Shown piece by piece: positions 18,124-26,031 of a DNA stretch of 64,000 nucleotides. The DNA is taken from contig NZ_CP089214.1 in the NCBI RefSeq assembly GCF_021183625.1, forward strand, positions 2,108,001-2,172,000, written 5' to 3'. Every line of letters starts with the position of its first letter. Within the stretch, counting starts at the first letter, position 1. The position numbers and the translations under genes were made by a program. The notes beneath the pieces were generated by a model that had not been told where the DNA came from, searched no databases, and was given only the letters and a program-made list of their open reading frames with translations. Source of the stretch: Nocardia asteroides (GTDB lineage: Bacteria > Actinomycetota > Actinomycetes > Mycobacteriales > Mycobacteriaceae).

Positions 18124-18618
18124 ATGGCAGTGCCGCGCGTGATCCAGGTTCGAGGCACAGGCCACGACGAGCGATTCGGACGGTTCGAGGACATCGAGCC
18201 GCTCTTCCCGATGACCGAGCTGCTCTCGGCCCTGAGCGGCAGCCGCTGCGCCGAGCATCCGATCGCCCGCTGGTGCGTCGATCTGCTCGCCCTGCACCAG
18301 CAGCAGGACATCTGGGCCGACGGGCTGGCCGCGCATCGCACCGACCTCATGCACGCCATCGACGTCTGGACCGTCGGGCACGTGCCGCAGCACCGCAACG
18401 GCGCCCGGCTGCACACCGAGACCGTCGGCTCGGTGGTCGACCGCATCGCCCGCGCCTACGCCCGCTTCCAGCGCGTCATGGCCGGCCACGACGCCGCCGA
18501 CCCGAAGGTGCACGCCGCCTGGACCCAGGTCGCCGAGCTCTTCGTCGCCTATCAGGACCTGATCGTCGAGGTGATGCGGGGCCAGCGCAGGCTGCCCGCT
18601 CCGGAGGCCGATCGCTGA
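18124..18618 (+). CDS. DUF4254 domain-containing protein
   Basis: A 164-residue helical protein. The family signature is the segment ARLHTETVGSVVDRIARAYARF with the preceding HRTDLMHAIDVWTVGHVP. DUF4254 has no assigned biochemical role that I know. It is probably transcribed from the promoter at 18050 and followed by the SDR 67 bp downstream. A second, shorter DUF4254 gene lies at 22096-22539 on the other strand, so the four-gene interval between them is bracketed by paralogues. Confidence 0.85.
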   Translation: MAVPRVIQVRGTGHDERFGRFEDIEPLFPMTELLSALSGSRCAEHPIARWCVDLLALHQQQDIWADGLAAHRTDLMHAIDVWTVGHVPQHRNGARLHTETVGSVVDRIARAYARFQRVMAGHDAADPKVHAAWTQVAELFVAYQDLIVEVMRGQRRLPAPEADR

Positions 18619-18685
18619 CCCGCAAACCGGGTGATACAACTGGCTGGGACGGGCAGCGGTGCCCGCGTGGCGAGAGGTGTTGTCC

Positions 18686-19456
18686 GTGGACGAGGCGTCC
18701 TTCCGGCAGTTGTTCGATCTGAGCGGGCGGACCGCCGTCGTCACCGGGGGGACCAGGGGCATCGGGCTCGCGCTCGCCGAGGGGTTCGCCTGCGCGGGCG
18801 CGCGCGTCGTGGTAGCGAGCCGGAAGCCGGAAGCCTGCGAGCAGGCCGCCGCCCGGCTGCGTGAACTCGGCGCCGACGCCATCGGCGTTCCCACCCACCT
18901 CGGCGAGCTCGACGCGCTGCACACCCTGGTCGAGACGGCCGAGCTGACCTTCGGCGGCATCGACATCGTGGTGAACAACGCCGCCAACGCGCTGGCCCAG
19001 CCGTTGGCCACGATGCAGCCGGAGGCGGTACGGAAGTCGTTCGGGGTGAATGTCTACGGCCCGCTCTTCCTGGTGCAGGCCGCGCTGCCGCAGCTGCGCG
19101 CCAGCGAGCACGCCGCGGTGCTGAACCTCGGCTCGGTGGCCGCGCTGCAGTTCGCGCCGGGGCTCTCGATGTACGCGGCGGCCAAGGCCGCGCTGCTCTC
19201 CTTCACCCGCTCGATGGCGGCCGAGTACGCCGCCGACGGCATCCGGGTGAACGCCATCGTGCCCGGCGCGGTCGACACCGACATGGTGCGCAAGAACCCG
19301 CCGGAGTTCGTCGAGGCGATGGCGAAGGTGCCGCTGCTGCGCCGGATCGCGCGCCCGGACGAGCTGGTCGGCGCCGCGCTACTGCTCTGCTCGGACGCGG
19401 GCAGCTTCATCACCGGCCAGAGCCTGCTGGTGGACGGCGGCACCGTCGCACGCTGA
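18686..19456 (+). CDS. SDR family NAD(P)-dependent oxidoreductase
   Basis: A 256-residue classical short-chain dehydrogenase. The cofactor loop is TGGTRGIG (near residue 20), NNAAN follows, the catalytic triad is Ser (LNLGSVA), Tyr and Lys (MYAAAKAAL), and the C-terminus is GQSLLVDGG. It resembles FabG-like and glucose-dehydrogenase-like enzymes; the substrate is not readable. GTG 18686 is chosen because GAGAGG (18672-18677) is 8 bases upstream; the frame stays open further upstream. Confidence 0.9.
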   Translation: MDEASFRQLFDLSGRTAVVTGGTRGIGLALAEGFACAGARVVVASRKPEACEQAAARLRELGADAIGVPTHLGELDALHTLVETAELTFGGIDIVVNNAANALAQPLATMQPEAVRKSFGVNVYGPLFLVQAALPQLRASEHAAVLNLGSVAALQFAPGLSMYAAAKAALLSFTRSMAAEYAADGIRVNAIVPGAVDTDMVRKNPPEFVEAMAKVPLLRRIARPDELVGAALLLCSDAGSFITGQSLLVDGGTVAR

Positions 19457-19560
19457 TCCTGGCCCGGAGATGACAGCCCGCTGTACCGAAAAAGTATCTC
19501 TCCGTTAACATTCCGCGTCCAAAAAGACTCTACGGTTTCCAATAACCGAGGAGGCGCAGA

Positions 19561-20943
19561 GTGATCGATCGAATGTCGTCGTACGACCATCCCGACCTGG
19601 ACGTGGCTGCCCGGCTGCGGGAATACCCCCTGATGGACGCGCTGCTGTGGCGGCGGTCCCGCCGGTTCGCCCCGGGCATGACGCTCGGCACCGGCCCGCT
19701 CGCGCACCCGAGCACCGCTCCGCCGCGGCCGCTGACCCTGGCGGAGCAGGCCGCGCTCGCCTTCGCCGCCTGCGGCATCACCGGCAACTCGCTCGGCGAG
19801 TTGCCCTACGGCACATCGGGTTCCGGCAACATCATGATGCAGTTCGTCGGCCGCACCGTCGCGAGCGGCGACTCCGTGCACAGCGTTTCGCTGATCGTGA
19901 TCGATGACGACGGCGCCTGGCTGGTGCGCCGCCCGCAGGAGCTGGAGCGCACCGAGCTCCCCCAGCTGATCGAGCTCGCCAGGGCGGGCGAGCTGGTGCC
20001 GCTCTACGAGCGGATGCGGGTGCGGATCGCGGACAGTCGGCCGGAGCTGCCCCGCGAAGTGCCGTTCACCCCGCCGTTCAACAACTACTCGACCAATGTC
20101 CCCGGCACGACCTACTTCGTCCCGGTCGCCGAATTGACCGCGCTGGCAATCAATCTCATGCTCACCGCCTTCGGCGACGACATGTCCTACTTCCTGGTGG
20201 ACGACCGCAACCGATTCGCCCCCGCCGGGCTCGGCAAGTTCGCTCGCTCCAAAGGCGGCCACCTGAACGACGACCTCGCCGCGGGCCGGGTCGGCACCGT
20301 CAGCATGATCGAGAGCTGGCTGTACGAGTTCGCCGCGGTGGAGCAGGGCGCCATGCTGCAGAACCTGGGGCTGATGTCGCAGGCGCTCGGGCTCGGCGGA
20401 TTCCCGCACTTCGCCGCGCACCCCTACGGCTGGTTCGAGGCGCTCGGCTTCGACATGCAGCCGATTCCGTTCTCCCGCACCATCGGCGGCGATCCGCTGA
20501 TGACCGCGATGCTCAAGCTCACCGGGCGGGACATCCCGGTCCCGACCGCGGTCGGGCTGCACCGCGCGGGCGAGCCGCTCATCCAGCCGTACTGCCCGCC
20601 CGCCTACCCGTCCATGGCGGAGGCGGTGCTGGCCTTCATCGACGTCAAGTACGGCGCCGCGCACGGCAGCTTCCGGGACGGCAGCGGGGCGAACGGGTTC
20701 CGGGACGGGGGCGCGGTGCAGTCCGGCATCGGGCCGTACTCCGACCGTGCCATCGCTGCCACCATCGCCTGCTGCGAGTACCTGCACCGCAGGTACGGCC
20801 GGATTCCGGGGGGCAGCGGCCCCTTCCGCACGGTGCTCGCCTACCAGGCGAGCCACGTCGACACCGAGTTCTACGACCGCTTCTACCGGCCCGGCGCGCT
20901 CAGCCCGACCCAGCGCGAACGCGCGGCGGAACGGACGCGCTGA
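19561..20943 (+). CDS. Conserved hypothetical protein, possibly nitroreductase fold
   Basis: A 460-residue soluble protein starting at GTG 19561 with GAGG upstream. The N-terminal RRSRRFAPGM followed by LTLAEQAALAFAACGITG recalls the start of SagB/nitroreductase-like flavoproteins (an Arg-Arg-Ser-x-R box, then a helix). The C-terminal segment TIACCEYLHRRYGRIPGG is distinctive. I cannot confirm flavin binding. It lies between an SDR and an FAD oxidoreductase on the same strand, 104 bp after the SDR, so a redox role is plausible. Confidence 0.6.
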   Translation: MIDRMSSYDHPDLDVAARLREYPLMDALLWRRSRRFAPGMTLGTGPLAHPSTAPPRPLTLAEQAALAFAACGITGNSLGELPYGTSGSGNIMMQFVGRTVASGDSVHSVSLIVIDDDGAWLVRRPQELERTELPQLIELARAGELVPLYERMRVRIADSRPELPREVPFTPPFNNYSTNVPGTTYFVPVAELTALAINLMLTAFGDDMSYFLVDDRNRFAPAGLGKFARSKGGHLNDDLAAGRVGTVSMIESWLYEFAAVEQGAMLQNLGLMSQALGLGGFPHFAAHPYGWFEALGFDMQPIPFSRTIGGDPLMTAMLKLTGRDIPVPTAVGLHRAGEPLIQPYCPPAYPSMAEAVLAFIDVKYGAAHGSFRDGSGANGFRDGGAVQSGIGPYSDRAIAATIACCEYLHRRYGRIPGGSGPFRTVLAYQASHVDTEFYDRFYRPGALSPTQRERAAERTR

Positions 20944-21001
20944 CCGGCCGTTCATCCCCCCGCCACCCGCGCGTACCGGTGACCGCGCAGAATGGCTGCT
21001 C

Positions 21002-22084
21002 GTGCGAGTGGCGATCATCGGCGGCGGGGTGCCCGCGGCGGTGCACGCGTGGACCGCGGTGCTGCGCGGGCACACCGTGACGCAGCTGGACGACGGGGCG
21101 CCGCTCGCGGGCTCCGGCGCGCTGCGCGCGGGCTCGGTGGCCGCGGCCGACCTGGAGCGCGCGGCACACGCGCTATCGCTGTGGCGGGAGATCGGCGGCC
21201 GGGTGCCCGGTGTCGGGTTCCGGGTGAGCGGGTCGATCACGGTGGCGCGGACGCGGGCCGAGCTGGCGGTCGCCGAGGCGGCGGCCATGGACACCGCGCG
21301 GGGGTTCACGCTGCTGGAGCCGGAGCGGGCCCGCGCGCTGGAACCGGCGCTGCGCGGGCCGCTGCTGGCCGGGCTGCACTGCGTCGCGGACGCCGTGCTC
21401 ACCCCGCACCAGGCGGTTCCCGCGCTCCGCGCGCACCTGGCCGGGACCGGGCGCTGCACCGCGCGCGGCTGCTCGGCCCGAGCCATCGCCGAGACCGCGG
21501 CGGGGGTGCTGATCCGGGCCGACGACGGCTCCACGCTCGCCGCCGACGTCGCGCTGCTCTGCCCGAGCCCGGGGCGGGCCGCGCTCGCCGGGGAGTTCAC
21601 CGGCGCCGGACCGGTGCCGCTGCTGCGCGCCCAGCGGCTGCGCACCGGCCCGCTGGAGCGGCGGCCGGACGCGATCCTCGCCGACGGCGACCAGTTCCGG
21701 CACCGCCCCGGCTACCCGGCGGAGCCGGTCGCGCGGCTGGCCGCGGAGCAGGCGCAGACCGCGGCCGCCGCCGAGTACGGCATGCACGTGCTCGCGGTGC
21801 CGCGGCTGGACGGCGGTCTCACGCTCGGCGCGACCGGCGAGCGCGAGCCGTTCCCCGCCGAGCTGGCCGAGCCTGCGGCGGAGCACCTGCTCGCCGTCAC
21901 AGGGGAATGGCTGGACACCGAGCTCACCGTGCGCGGCCGCTGGGCCGAGCTCGCCTGCGCCGTCGAGCGCGCCCCGTGGCTCGCGCCGAGCGGGCGAATC
22001 CTGGTGCTGGACAGCGCCGGACCGGACGCCACGCTCTTCGCCCCCGCCGTCGCGGAGCAGGCGGCGGACCGGCTCGGCCTCTGA
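21002..22084 (+). CDS. FAD-dependent oxidoreductase (DAO family, TIGR03364-like)
   Basis: A 360-residue protein with an N-terminal dinucleotide-binding strand VAIIGGGVPAAVHAW and RGHTVTQLD, typical of the D-amino-acid-oxidase (DAO) superfamily. The pattern RAGSVAAADLERAAHALSLW resembles the TIGR03364 subgroup. The glycine-rich loop is GGGVPA rather than the usual GGGxxG. C-terminal GGLTLGATGEREPF is also of DAO type. GTG 21002 is the earliest sensible start; GTG 21008 is two codons later. Converges on the DUF4254 gene 11 bp downstream. Probably oxidises an amine or amino acid; substrate unknown. Confidence 0.75.
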   Translation: MRVAIIGGGVPAAVHAWTAVLRGHTVTQLDDGAPLAGSGALRAGSVAAADLERAAHALSLWREIGGRVPGVGFRVSGSITVARTRAELAVAEAAAMDTARGFTLLEPERARALEPALRGPLLAGLHCVADAVLTPHQAVPALRAHLAGTGRCTARGCSARAIAETAAGVLIRADDGSTLAADVALLCPSPGRAALAGEFTGAGPVPLLRAQRLRTGPLERRPDAILADGDQFRHRPGYPAEPVARLAAEQAQTAAAAEYGMHVLAVPRLDGGLTLGATGEREPFPAELAEPAAEHLLAVTGEWLDTELTVRGRWAELACAVERAPWLAPSGRILVLDSAGPDATLFAPAVAEQAADRLGL

Positions 22085-22086
22085 AA

Positions 22087-22106
22087 CCGGCCCACCTACT
22101 GGCCGG
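22087..22106. terminator. Small hairpin between convergent genes
   Basis: CCGGCC, 8-base loop, GGCCGG. It overlaps the end of the DUF4254 gene and lies 3 bp after the FAD oxidoreductase stop. No T-run follows on either strand, so terminator function is uncertain. Confidence 0.3.
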
Positions 22107-22539
22107 GCAATCTCCGGCGCCCGCCCGCCACGTCGGTGACCAGATCGGTGTACCCGTCGACCAGCTCGGCGAGGTGGTACCAGTGTTTATGGGTCTTGTC
22201 GCTGCGCGCGCCCTCGGAGTCGATCGCCCGGTTCGCGGCGACCCAGCTGCGCGCCATCCGATCCACCACCGCGCCGAGCGTCTCGGTGTGCAGCGCGGCC
22301 CCGTCCCGATGCTCGGGCGCCTCCCTGGCGATCCACTCGTCGATCAGCTCGACCAGCGCGGCGCGGCGGGCGTCCAGCTCGGCGATCTCGCCGGGGTCGC
22401 CCAGCTCGAGGCGGCGTTCGTGCAGGCCGGCCAGGGCGTGCGCGGAGCGGAAGGGCTCGTGCTCGCTCATCCGGCGGCCTTGGAAGGCGGACAACAACTG
22501 CGGGGCGGTCGGCAGCCCGCCGATCGTGGGAGCGCTCAC
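22096..22539 (-). CDS. DUF4254 domain-containing protein (second copy)
   Basis: A 147-residue protein sharing the DUF4254 core with the gene at 18124: AALHTETLGAVVDRMARSW aligns with ARLHTETVGSVVDRIARAY, and both end with a basic GxRRLP. It is 17 residues shorter, mainly at the N-terminus. GTG 22539 is the start. The 440-bp upstream region carries two inverted repeats that could be operators. Function unknown. Confidence 0.85.
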   Translation of the reverse strand: MSAPTIGGLPTAPQLLSAFQGRRMSEHEPFRSAHALAGLHERRLELGDPGEIAELDARRAALVELIDEWIAREAPEHRDGAALHTETLGAVVDRMARSWVAANRAIDSEGARSDKTHKHWYHLAELVDGYTDLVTDVAGGRRRLPGQ

Positions 22540-22979
22540 CGGAGCACCCCGCGCTCACCCGTCACCACTGCTGCGCGCTGGCCCATGATCGGCTCTCGTT
22601 CCTTCGTCCCGGTCGCCTCGGTCACCCGTCGGGTGACACGGATCATGCTCTCACCGATGCAAGAACGCAACATTGCAAATGCACACATGTGCAGCACATC
22701 CCGGCGTGTCTCCTGGCCCGGGCACGGCGGTCCGGGTGCGTGCAACATACCCTCCGCGGAGCGTTCCCACGTGCACGAGCATTCCGTGCTGGTAACACCG
22801 TCGCGTCGGCAAGGAGCTGTCGACACCCGGTCCCGACACGACCGTGCGGCGCGAAATCGACTCGCGCGGGGCCGGATCGATCAATGCGGCAATGCTGCGG
22901 GCAACGCGCACCCTGGCAACGCGCGAGAATTGAAATCTGCCCGATCGTTCTGTCCGGCAGCCGGATTCCGGCGCGCGGC
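22540..22979. other. Intergenic stretch, 440 bp, with inverted repeats
   Basis: Separates the DUF4254 start from the end of the LLM oxidoreductase, both on the minus strand. No convincing gene. It holds the inverted repeats at 22621-22637 and 22680-22693 and an AT-richer stretch around 22650-22700, so it is probably the DUF4254 promoter region. Confidence 0.5.
22621..22637. promoter_or_regulatory. Inverted repeat GTCACCC-N3-GGGTGAC
   Basis: A perfect 7-bp-arm inverted repeat 81 bp upstream of the DUF4254 start. A second repeat, TGCACA-CA-TGTGCA, lies at 22680-22693. Either may bind a regulator; no family is recognised. Confidence 0.35.
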
Positions 22980-23852
22980 TCAGCCGGTGTGCGCGATGAC
23001 CCGCTCCGCGAACCGGGACAGGCTCGCGATCTTGGCGTCCAGGCTCTCGGTGTCCGGCTCCCGGGTGTACGGATTCCGGAACCCGACGATCACGTCGGTG
23101 ACGCCCTTGTCCGCGAGCCGGCGCACGCCGTCGACGGTGAAGCCGTCCAGCGCGATGACGTGGATCTCGAAGTCCTCGCTCGCGCCGTATTCGGTGCGCA
23201 GCGCGTCGAGTTCGAGCAGCAGGCGGTCGAGTTCGTCCGGGTCGCCGCCCGCGTGCATCCAGCCGTCGCCGCGCTGGGCGGCGCGGCGCAGCGCCGGGCG
23301 GCTGTGCCCGCCGATCAGCAGCGGGACGGGCTCGGTCGGCACCGGCGAGATCTTGATCGGCGGCAGATCGTAGAACTCGCCGTGGAATTCGAAGTAGCCG
23401 CCCGCGGTGAGGCCGCGCAGGATGTCGAGGCACTCGTCCATCCGGGCGCCGCGCCTCTCGAACGGGACGTCGAGGAGCTCGAAGTCGTCCGGCCACGGGC
23501 TGATTCCCACGCCGAGGCCGAGCCGGTTGCCGCTCAGCGCCGCCACCGACGCCGCCTGCTTGGCCACCAGCACCGGCGGGCGGATCGGCAGTTTGAGCAC
23601 GAACGGGGTGAAGCGCAGCGTCGTCGTCGCCGCGGCCAGCGCGCCGGCCAGGACGAAGGTCTCGACGAACGGCTTGTCCTCCAGGAACTCCCGGCTGCCG
23701 TCCGGGGTGTACGGATAGGTCGCGTCGGAATCGCGGGGGTAGGCGATGCTGTCGGCGATCGCCATCGAGGTGTACCCGGCGGCCTCCGCGGCCCGCGCCA
23801 GCGGGACGTAGTAGGACGGGTCGGTCATCGTCTCCGCGTAGGTGAACCGCAT
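22980..23852 (-). CDS. LLM class (luciferase-like) F420-dependent oxidoreductase
   Basis: A 290-residue TIM-barrel protein. Family features are MRFTYAETM..., LARAAEAAGYTSMAIAD, GNRLGLGVGISPWPDDFE and VPLLIGGHSRPALRRAAQRGDGW in the order typical of F420-dependent LLM proteins. Actinobacteria use F420 widely, so F420 is more likely than FMN. ATG 23852 has GGAGG about 7 bases upstream; an earlier in-frame start at 23894 adds only a basic stretch. It stands alone on its strand. Substrate unknown. Confidence 0.88.
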   Translation of the reverse strand: MRFTYAETMTDPSYYVPLARAAEAAGYTSMAIADSIAYPRDSDATYPYTPDGSREFLEDKPFVETFVLAGALAAATTTLRFTPFVLKLPIRPPVLVAKQAASVAALSGNRLGLGVGISPWPDDFELLDVPFERRGARMDECLDILRGLTAGGYFEFHGEFYDLPPIKISPVPTEPVPLLIGGHSRPALRRAAQRGDGWMHAGGDPDELDRLLLELDALRTEYGASEDFEIHVIALDGFTVDGVRRLADKGVTDVIVGFRNPYTREPDTESLDAKIASLSRFAERVIAHTG

Positions 23853-23931
23853 CGTCGGCCTCCGTTTCGATCGGCGTCGCCCCCATTCGATCATCGGGGA
23901 CTACGGGGCGTCCTCGATTCGCGCGACGAAC

Positions 23932-24990
23932 TCACGCGGTGAGCGCGGTGACGACGGCGGCGGTGGCCTCGGCCAGCGCGGCGTCGGCGGGGGTGGCGGC
24001 CGGGTTGCCGGTGGTGCTGTCGGTGAGCAGCACCAGCAGCAGCGGGGTGCCGTCCGGGGACCACAGCACGCCCGCGTCGTTGACCGTGCCGTAGTTGCCG
24101 CCGCCGGTCTTGTCGGCGGCGGTCCAGCCCGGTGGGAGGGCGGCGCGGATCCGGCGGGCGGAGGTGGTGCTCGCGGCCATCCAGTCGGTCAGGGTCCGGC
24201 GCTGCGCCTCGAGGAGGGCGCTGCCGAGCAGCAGGGCGTCGTAGCCGGTGGCCAGGGCCTCGGCGGTGGTGGTGTCGGCGAGCGTGCCGCGCTCGGCCAG
24301 GTTCAGGTCGGGCTCCCAGCGCTCGAGGTTCGTGGCGCGGTCGCCGACCGTGCGGGCGAAGGCGGTGAGCGCGGCGGGGCCGCCGATCCGGCGCAGCAGG
24401 AGGTTGCCCGCGGTGTTGTCGCTGCGGGTGAGCGCGGCCGCGCAGAGCTGCGCGTAGCTGAGTTCGGTGCCCTGCGCGGCCTGGGTGATCGGGGAGTTCA
24501 CCACGATGTCGTCGGGGCGCACCGGGACGGTGTCGTCCAGGCGCAGCGCGCCCTCGGACTCCAGCCGCAGGATCGCCGCGGCGGCGTAGACCTTGAAGGT
24601 GGAGCACAGGGCGATCGGTTCGCCCGCGCGGTGCGTGACGGTGCGGTCGCGGTAGCGGGCGTACACCGCGAGGCGCACGGCGTGCCGGTCCTGGATCGCG
24701 GCGAATGCGCTGTCCAGCGCCGGGTTCGCCGGGGTCGTGGCCGGGGCCGCTGGGGTCGAGGCCCGCGGTTCGGTGCCGCAGGCGGCGAGCGCGCCCGCGG
24801 CGAGGACGGTGGCCAGGAAGCCACGGCGGCTCGGGCGATGCGAAGGGCGAATGGCCGCCGCCGAGCGCGGCACCGGAGTGTGGCCGGAAGCGGGATCACC
24901 CGGCACGGCGAAAACGGGGCCGGTGCCGGTGTCGGGGCAGCCGGAAGCGGGATCACACGGCACGGCGAGAACGAGGCGAGAGTCGGTCAC
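23932..24990 (-). CDS. Class A beta-lactamase, predicted Tat-exported lipoprotein
   Basis: Up to 352 residues. Class A motifs are complete: STFK (catalytic Ser130), SDN (190-192), EPDLN with the general-base Glu226, and KTG (294-296). Export signals are SRRGFLATVL (twin-arginine) and LAAC, a lipobox with Cys71, so the enzyme should be attached outside the membrane. The start is uncertain: GTG 24990 gives an unusually long leader of about 54 residues before the twin arginines, made partly of a duplicated VPxDPASG segment. In-frame GTGs further downstream (for example in front of PRSAAAIRP) would give a normal Tat signal, but none has a clear ribosome site. Divergent from a LysR gene, an AmpR-like arrangement. 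Confidence 0.92.
   Translation of the reverse strand: MTDSRLVLAVPCDPASGCPDTGTGPVFAVPGDPASGHTPVPRSAAAIRPSHRPSRRGFLATVLAAGALAACGTEPRASTPAAPATTPANPALDSAFAAIQDRHAVRLAVYARYRDRTVTHRAGEPIALCSTFKVYAAAAILRLESEGALRLDDTVPVRPDDIVVNSPITQAAQGTELSYAQLCAAALTRSDNTAGNLLLRRIGGPAALTAFARTVGDRATNLERWEPDLNLAERGTLADTTTAEALATGYDALLLGSALLEAQRRTLTDWMAASTTSARRIRAALPPGWTAADKTGGGNYGTVNDAGVLWSPDGTPLLLVLLTDSTTGNPAATPADAALAEATAAVVTALTA
24883..24973. repeat. Imperfect direct repeat at the 5' end of the beta-lactamase gene
   Basis: Two 34-bp copies (24883-24916 and 24940-24973) differ at two positions and are 57 bp apart start to start. In the beta-lactamase frame they read VPGDPASGHT and VPCDPASGCP. If the true start is downstream they are leader or operator DNA instead. 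Confidence 0.85.
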
Positions 24991-25158
24991 CGGGTCAGCG
25001 AAGCATCGGACAAAGGGTGCTGACCAATACGCTGGGCCGGCGCGAGCCGGTCGGGCTGGATATCACCGCAGGTCGACGCCGCCGATCCGGCCGCTACGCA
25101 CCGCACCGCGGGTCCCGGCGGCCGGGCCGCCCGGAGTACCGCTGCTTCAATGCAGGGC

Positions 25159-26031
25159 ATGGACCTGCTCCGCCACCTCCGGTTCTTCGTCGCGGTCGCG
25201 GACGAGGGGCACTTCGGCCGCGCCGCCGCCGCGCTGGACATGACGCAGCCGCCGCTCTCCCAGGGGCTGCGCAGGCTGGAGCGGCACCTCGGGGTCGAGC
25301 TGATCCGCCGCACACCGCGCGGCGCGGTGCTCACCACGGCGGGCACCGGACTGCTCCCGCGCGCCCGGCTGCTGGTCGACGACGCCGAACTGCTCCGCGC
25401 CGAGGCCGCGCGGATCGCGCGGACCAGGGGCAGCGTGCGCTGGGGCGCGATCCCGGCGCTGCCCGCCGCCCTGGTCACCGCCTGCGTGGCGGCGCTGCGT
25501 GCGGCACCGGCGGCGCCGTCGGTGGCGACCGTGACCGGCAGCACCGTCGACCTGGTGGCCCAGGTCCGCTCCGGCGCCTGCGATGCCGCCGTGCTCGAAC
25601 ACCCGGCGCTGGTGGACGGCGTGGTCGCGGGCCCGGTGGTGAAGCTGCCGCGCGCCGTCGCGGTCCCGCGCGACCACCGCAGCGCATCCGCCGAGCGCCC
25701 CGGCTTCGCCATGCTGGCCGGGCTGCCGTTCCTCACCACCGCGCGGGCAGGCAACCCGCCCGCGCACGACGCCGCCCGCGACCTGCTCCGCGAACGCGGG
25801 CTCGATGTCCCGCTGCACACCGCCGACGACGACCGCGCGCTGCTCGCCGCCGTCGCGGCCGGAGCGGGCTTCGGCTTCAGCGCGCTGCCGCAGGCCGAGA
25901 CGCCGGGCGTGGCCTGGCTGCGGCTCGCACCCGACGCGACCGCGCTGCGGGTCCGCGTGATCCACCGCCCCGGCGCCGAGGAAGCGGCAGCCGCACTCGA
26001 CGCCGTCCTCTTCCGCGAGCGCCTGCGGTGA
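25159..26031 (+). CDS. LysR family transcriptional regulator
   Basis: A 290-residue regulator. The N-terminal winged helix is MDLLRHLRFFVAVADEGHFGRAAAALDMTQPPLSQ (first 35 residues; helix-turn-helix around FGRAAAALDMTQPPLSQ), followed by a LysR effector domain. ATG 25159 fits the family start; ATG 25150 is three codons earlier, and neither has a good ribosome site. It is divergent from the beta-lactamase and its stop overlaps the GTG of a second penicillin-recognising hydrolase (GTGA), so it probably controls one or both, as AmpR-type LysR proteins do. Confidence 0.9.
   Translation: MDLLRHLRFFVAVADEGHFGRAAAALDMTQPPLSQGLRRLERHLGVELIRRTPRGAVLTTAGTGLLPRARLLVDDAELLRAEAARIARTRGSVRWGAIPALPAALVTACVAALRAAPAAPSVATVTGSTVDLVAQVRSGACDAAVLEHPALVDGVVAGPVVKLPRAVAVPRDHRSASAERPGFAMLAGLPFLTTARAGNPPAHDAARDLLRERGLDVPLHTADDDRALLAAVAAGAGFGFSALPQAETPGVAWLRLAPDATALRVRVIHRPGAEEAAAALDAVLFRERLR

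Noticed and set aside
22651..23886. A 411-codon minus-strand frame
   Set aside because: It is a different frame over the LLM oxidoreductase; Arg/Gly-rich and without LLM motifs.
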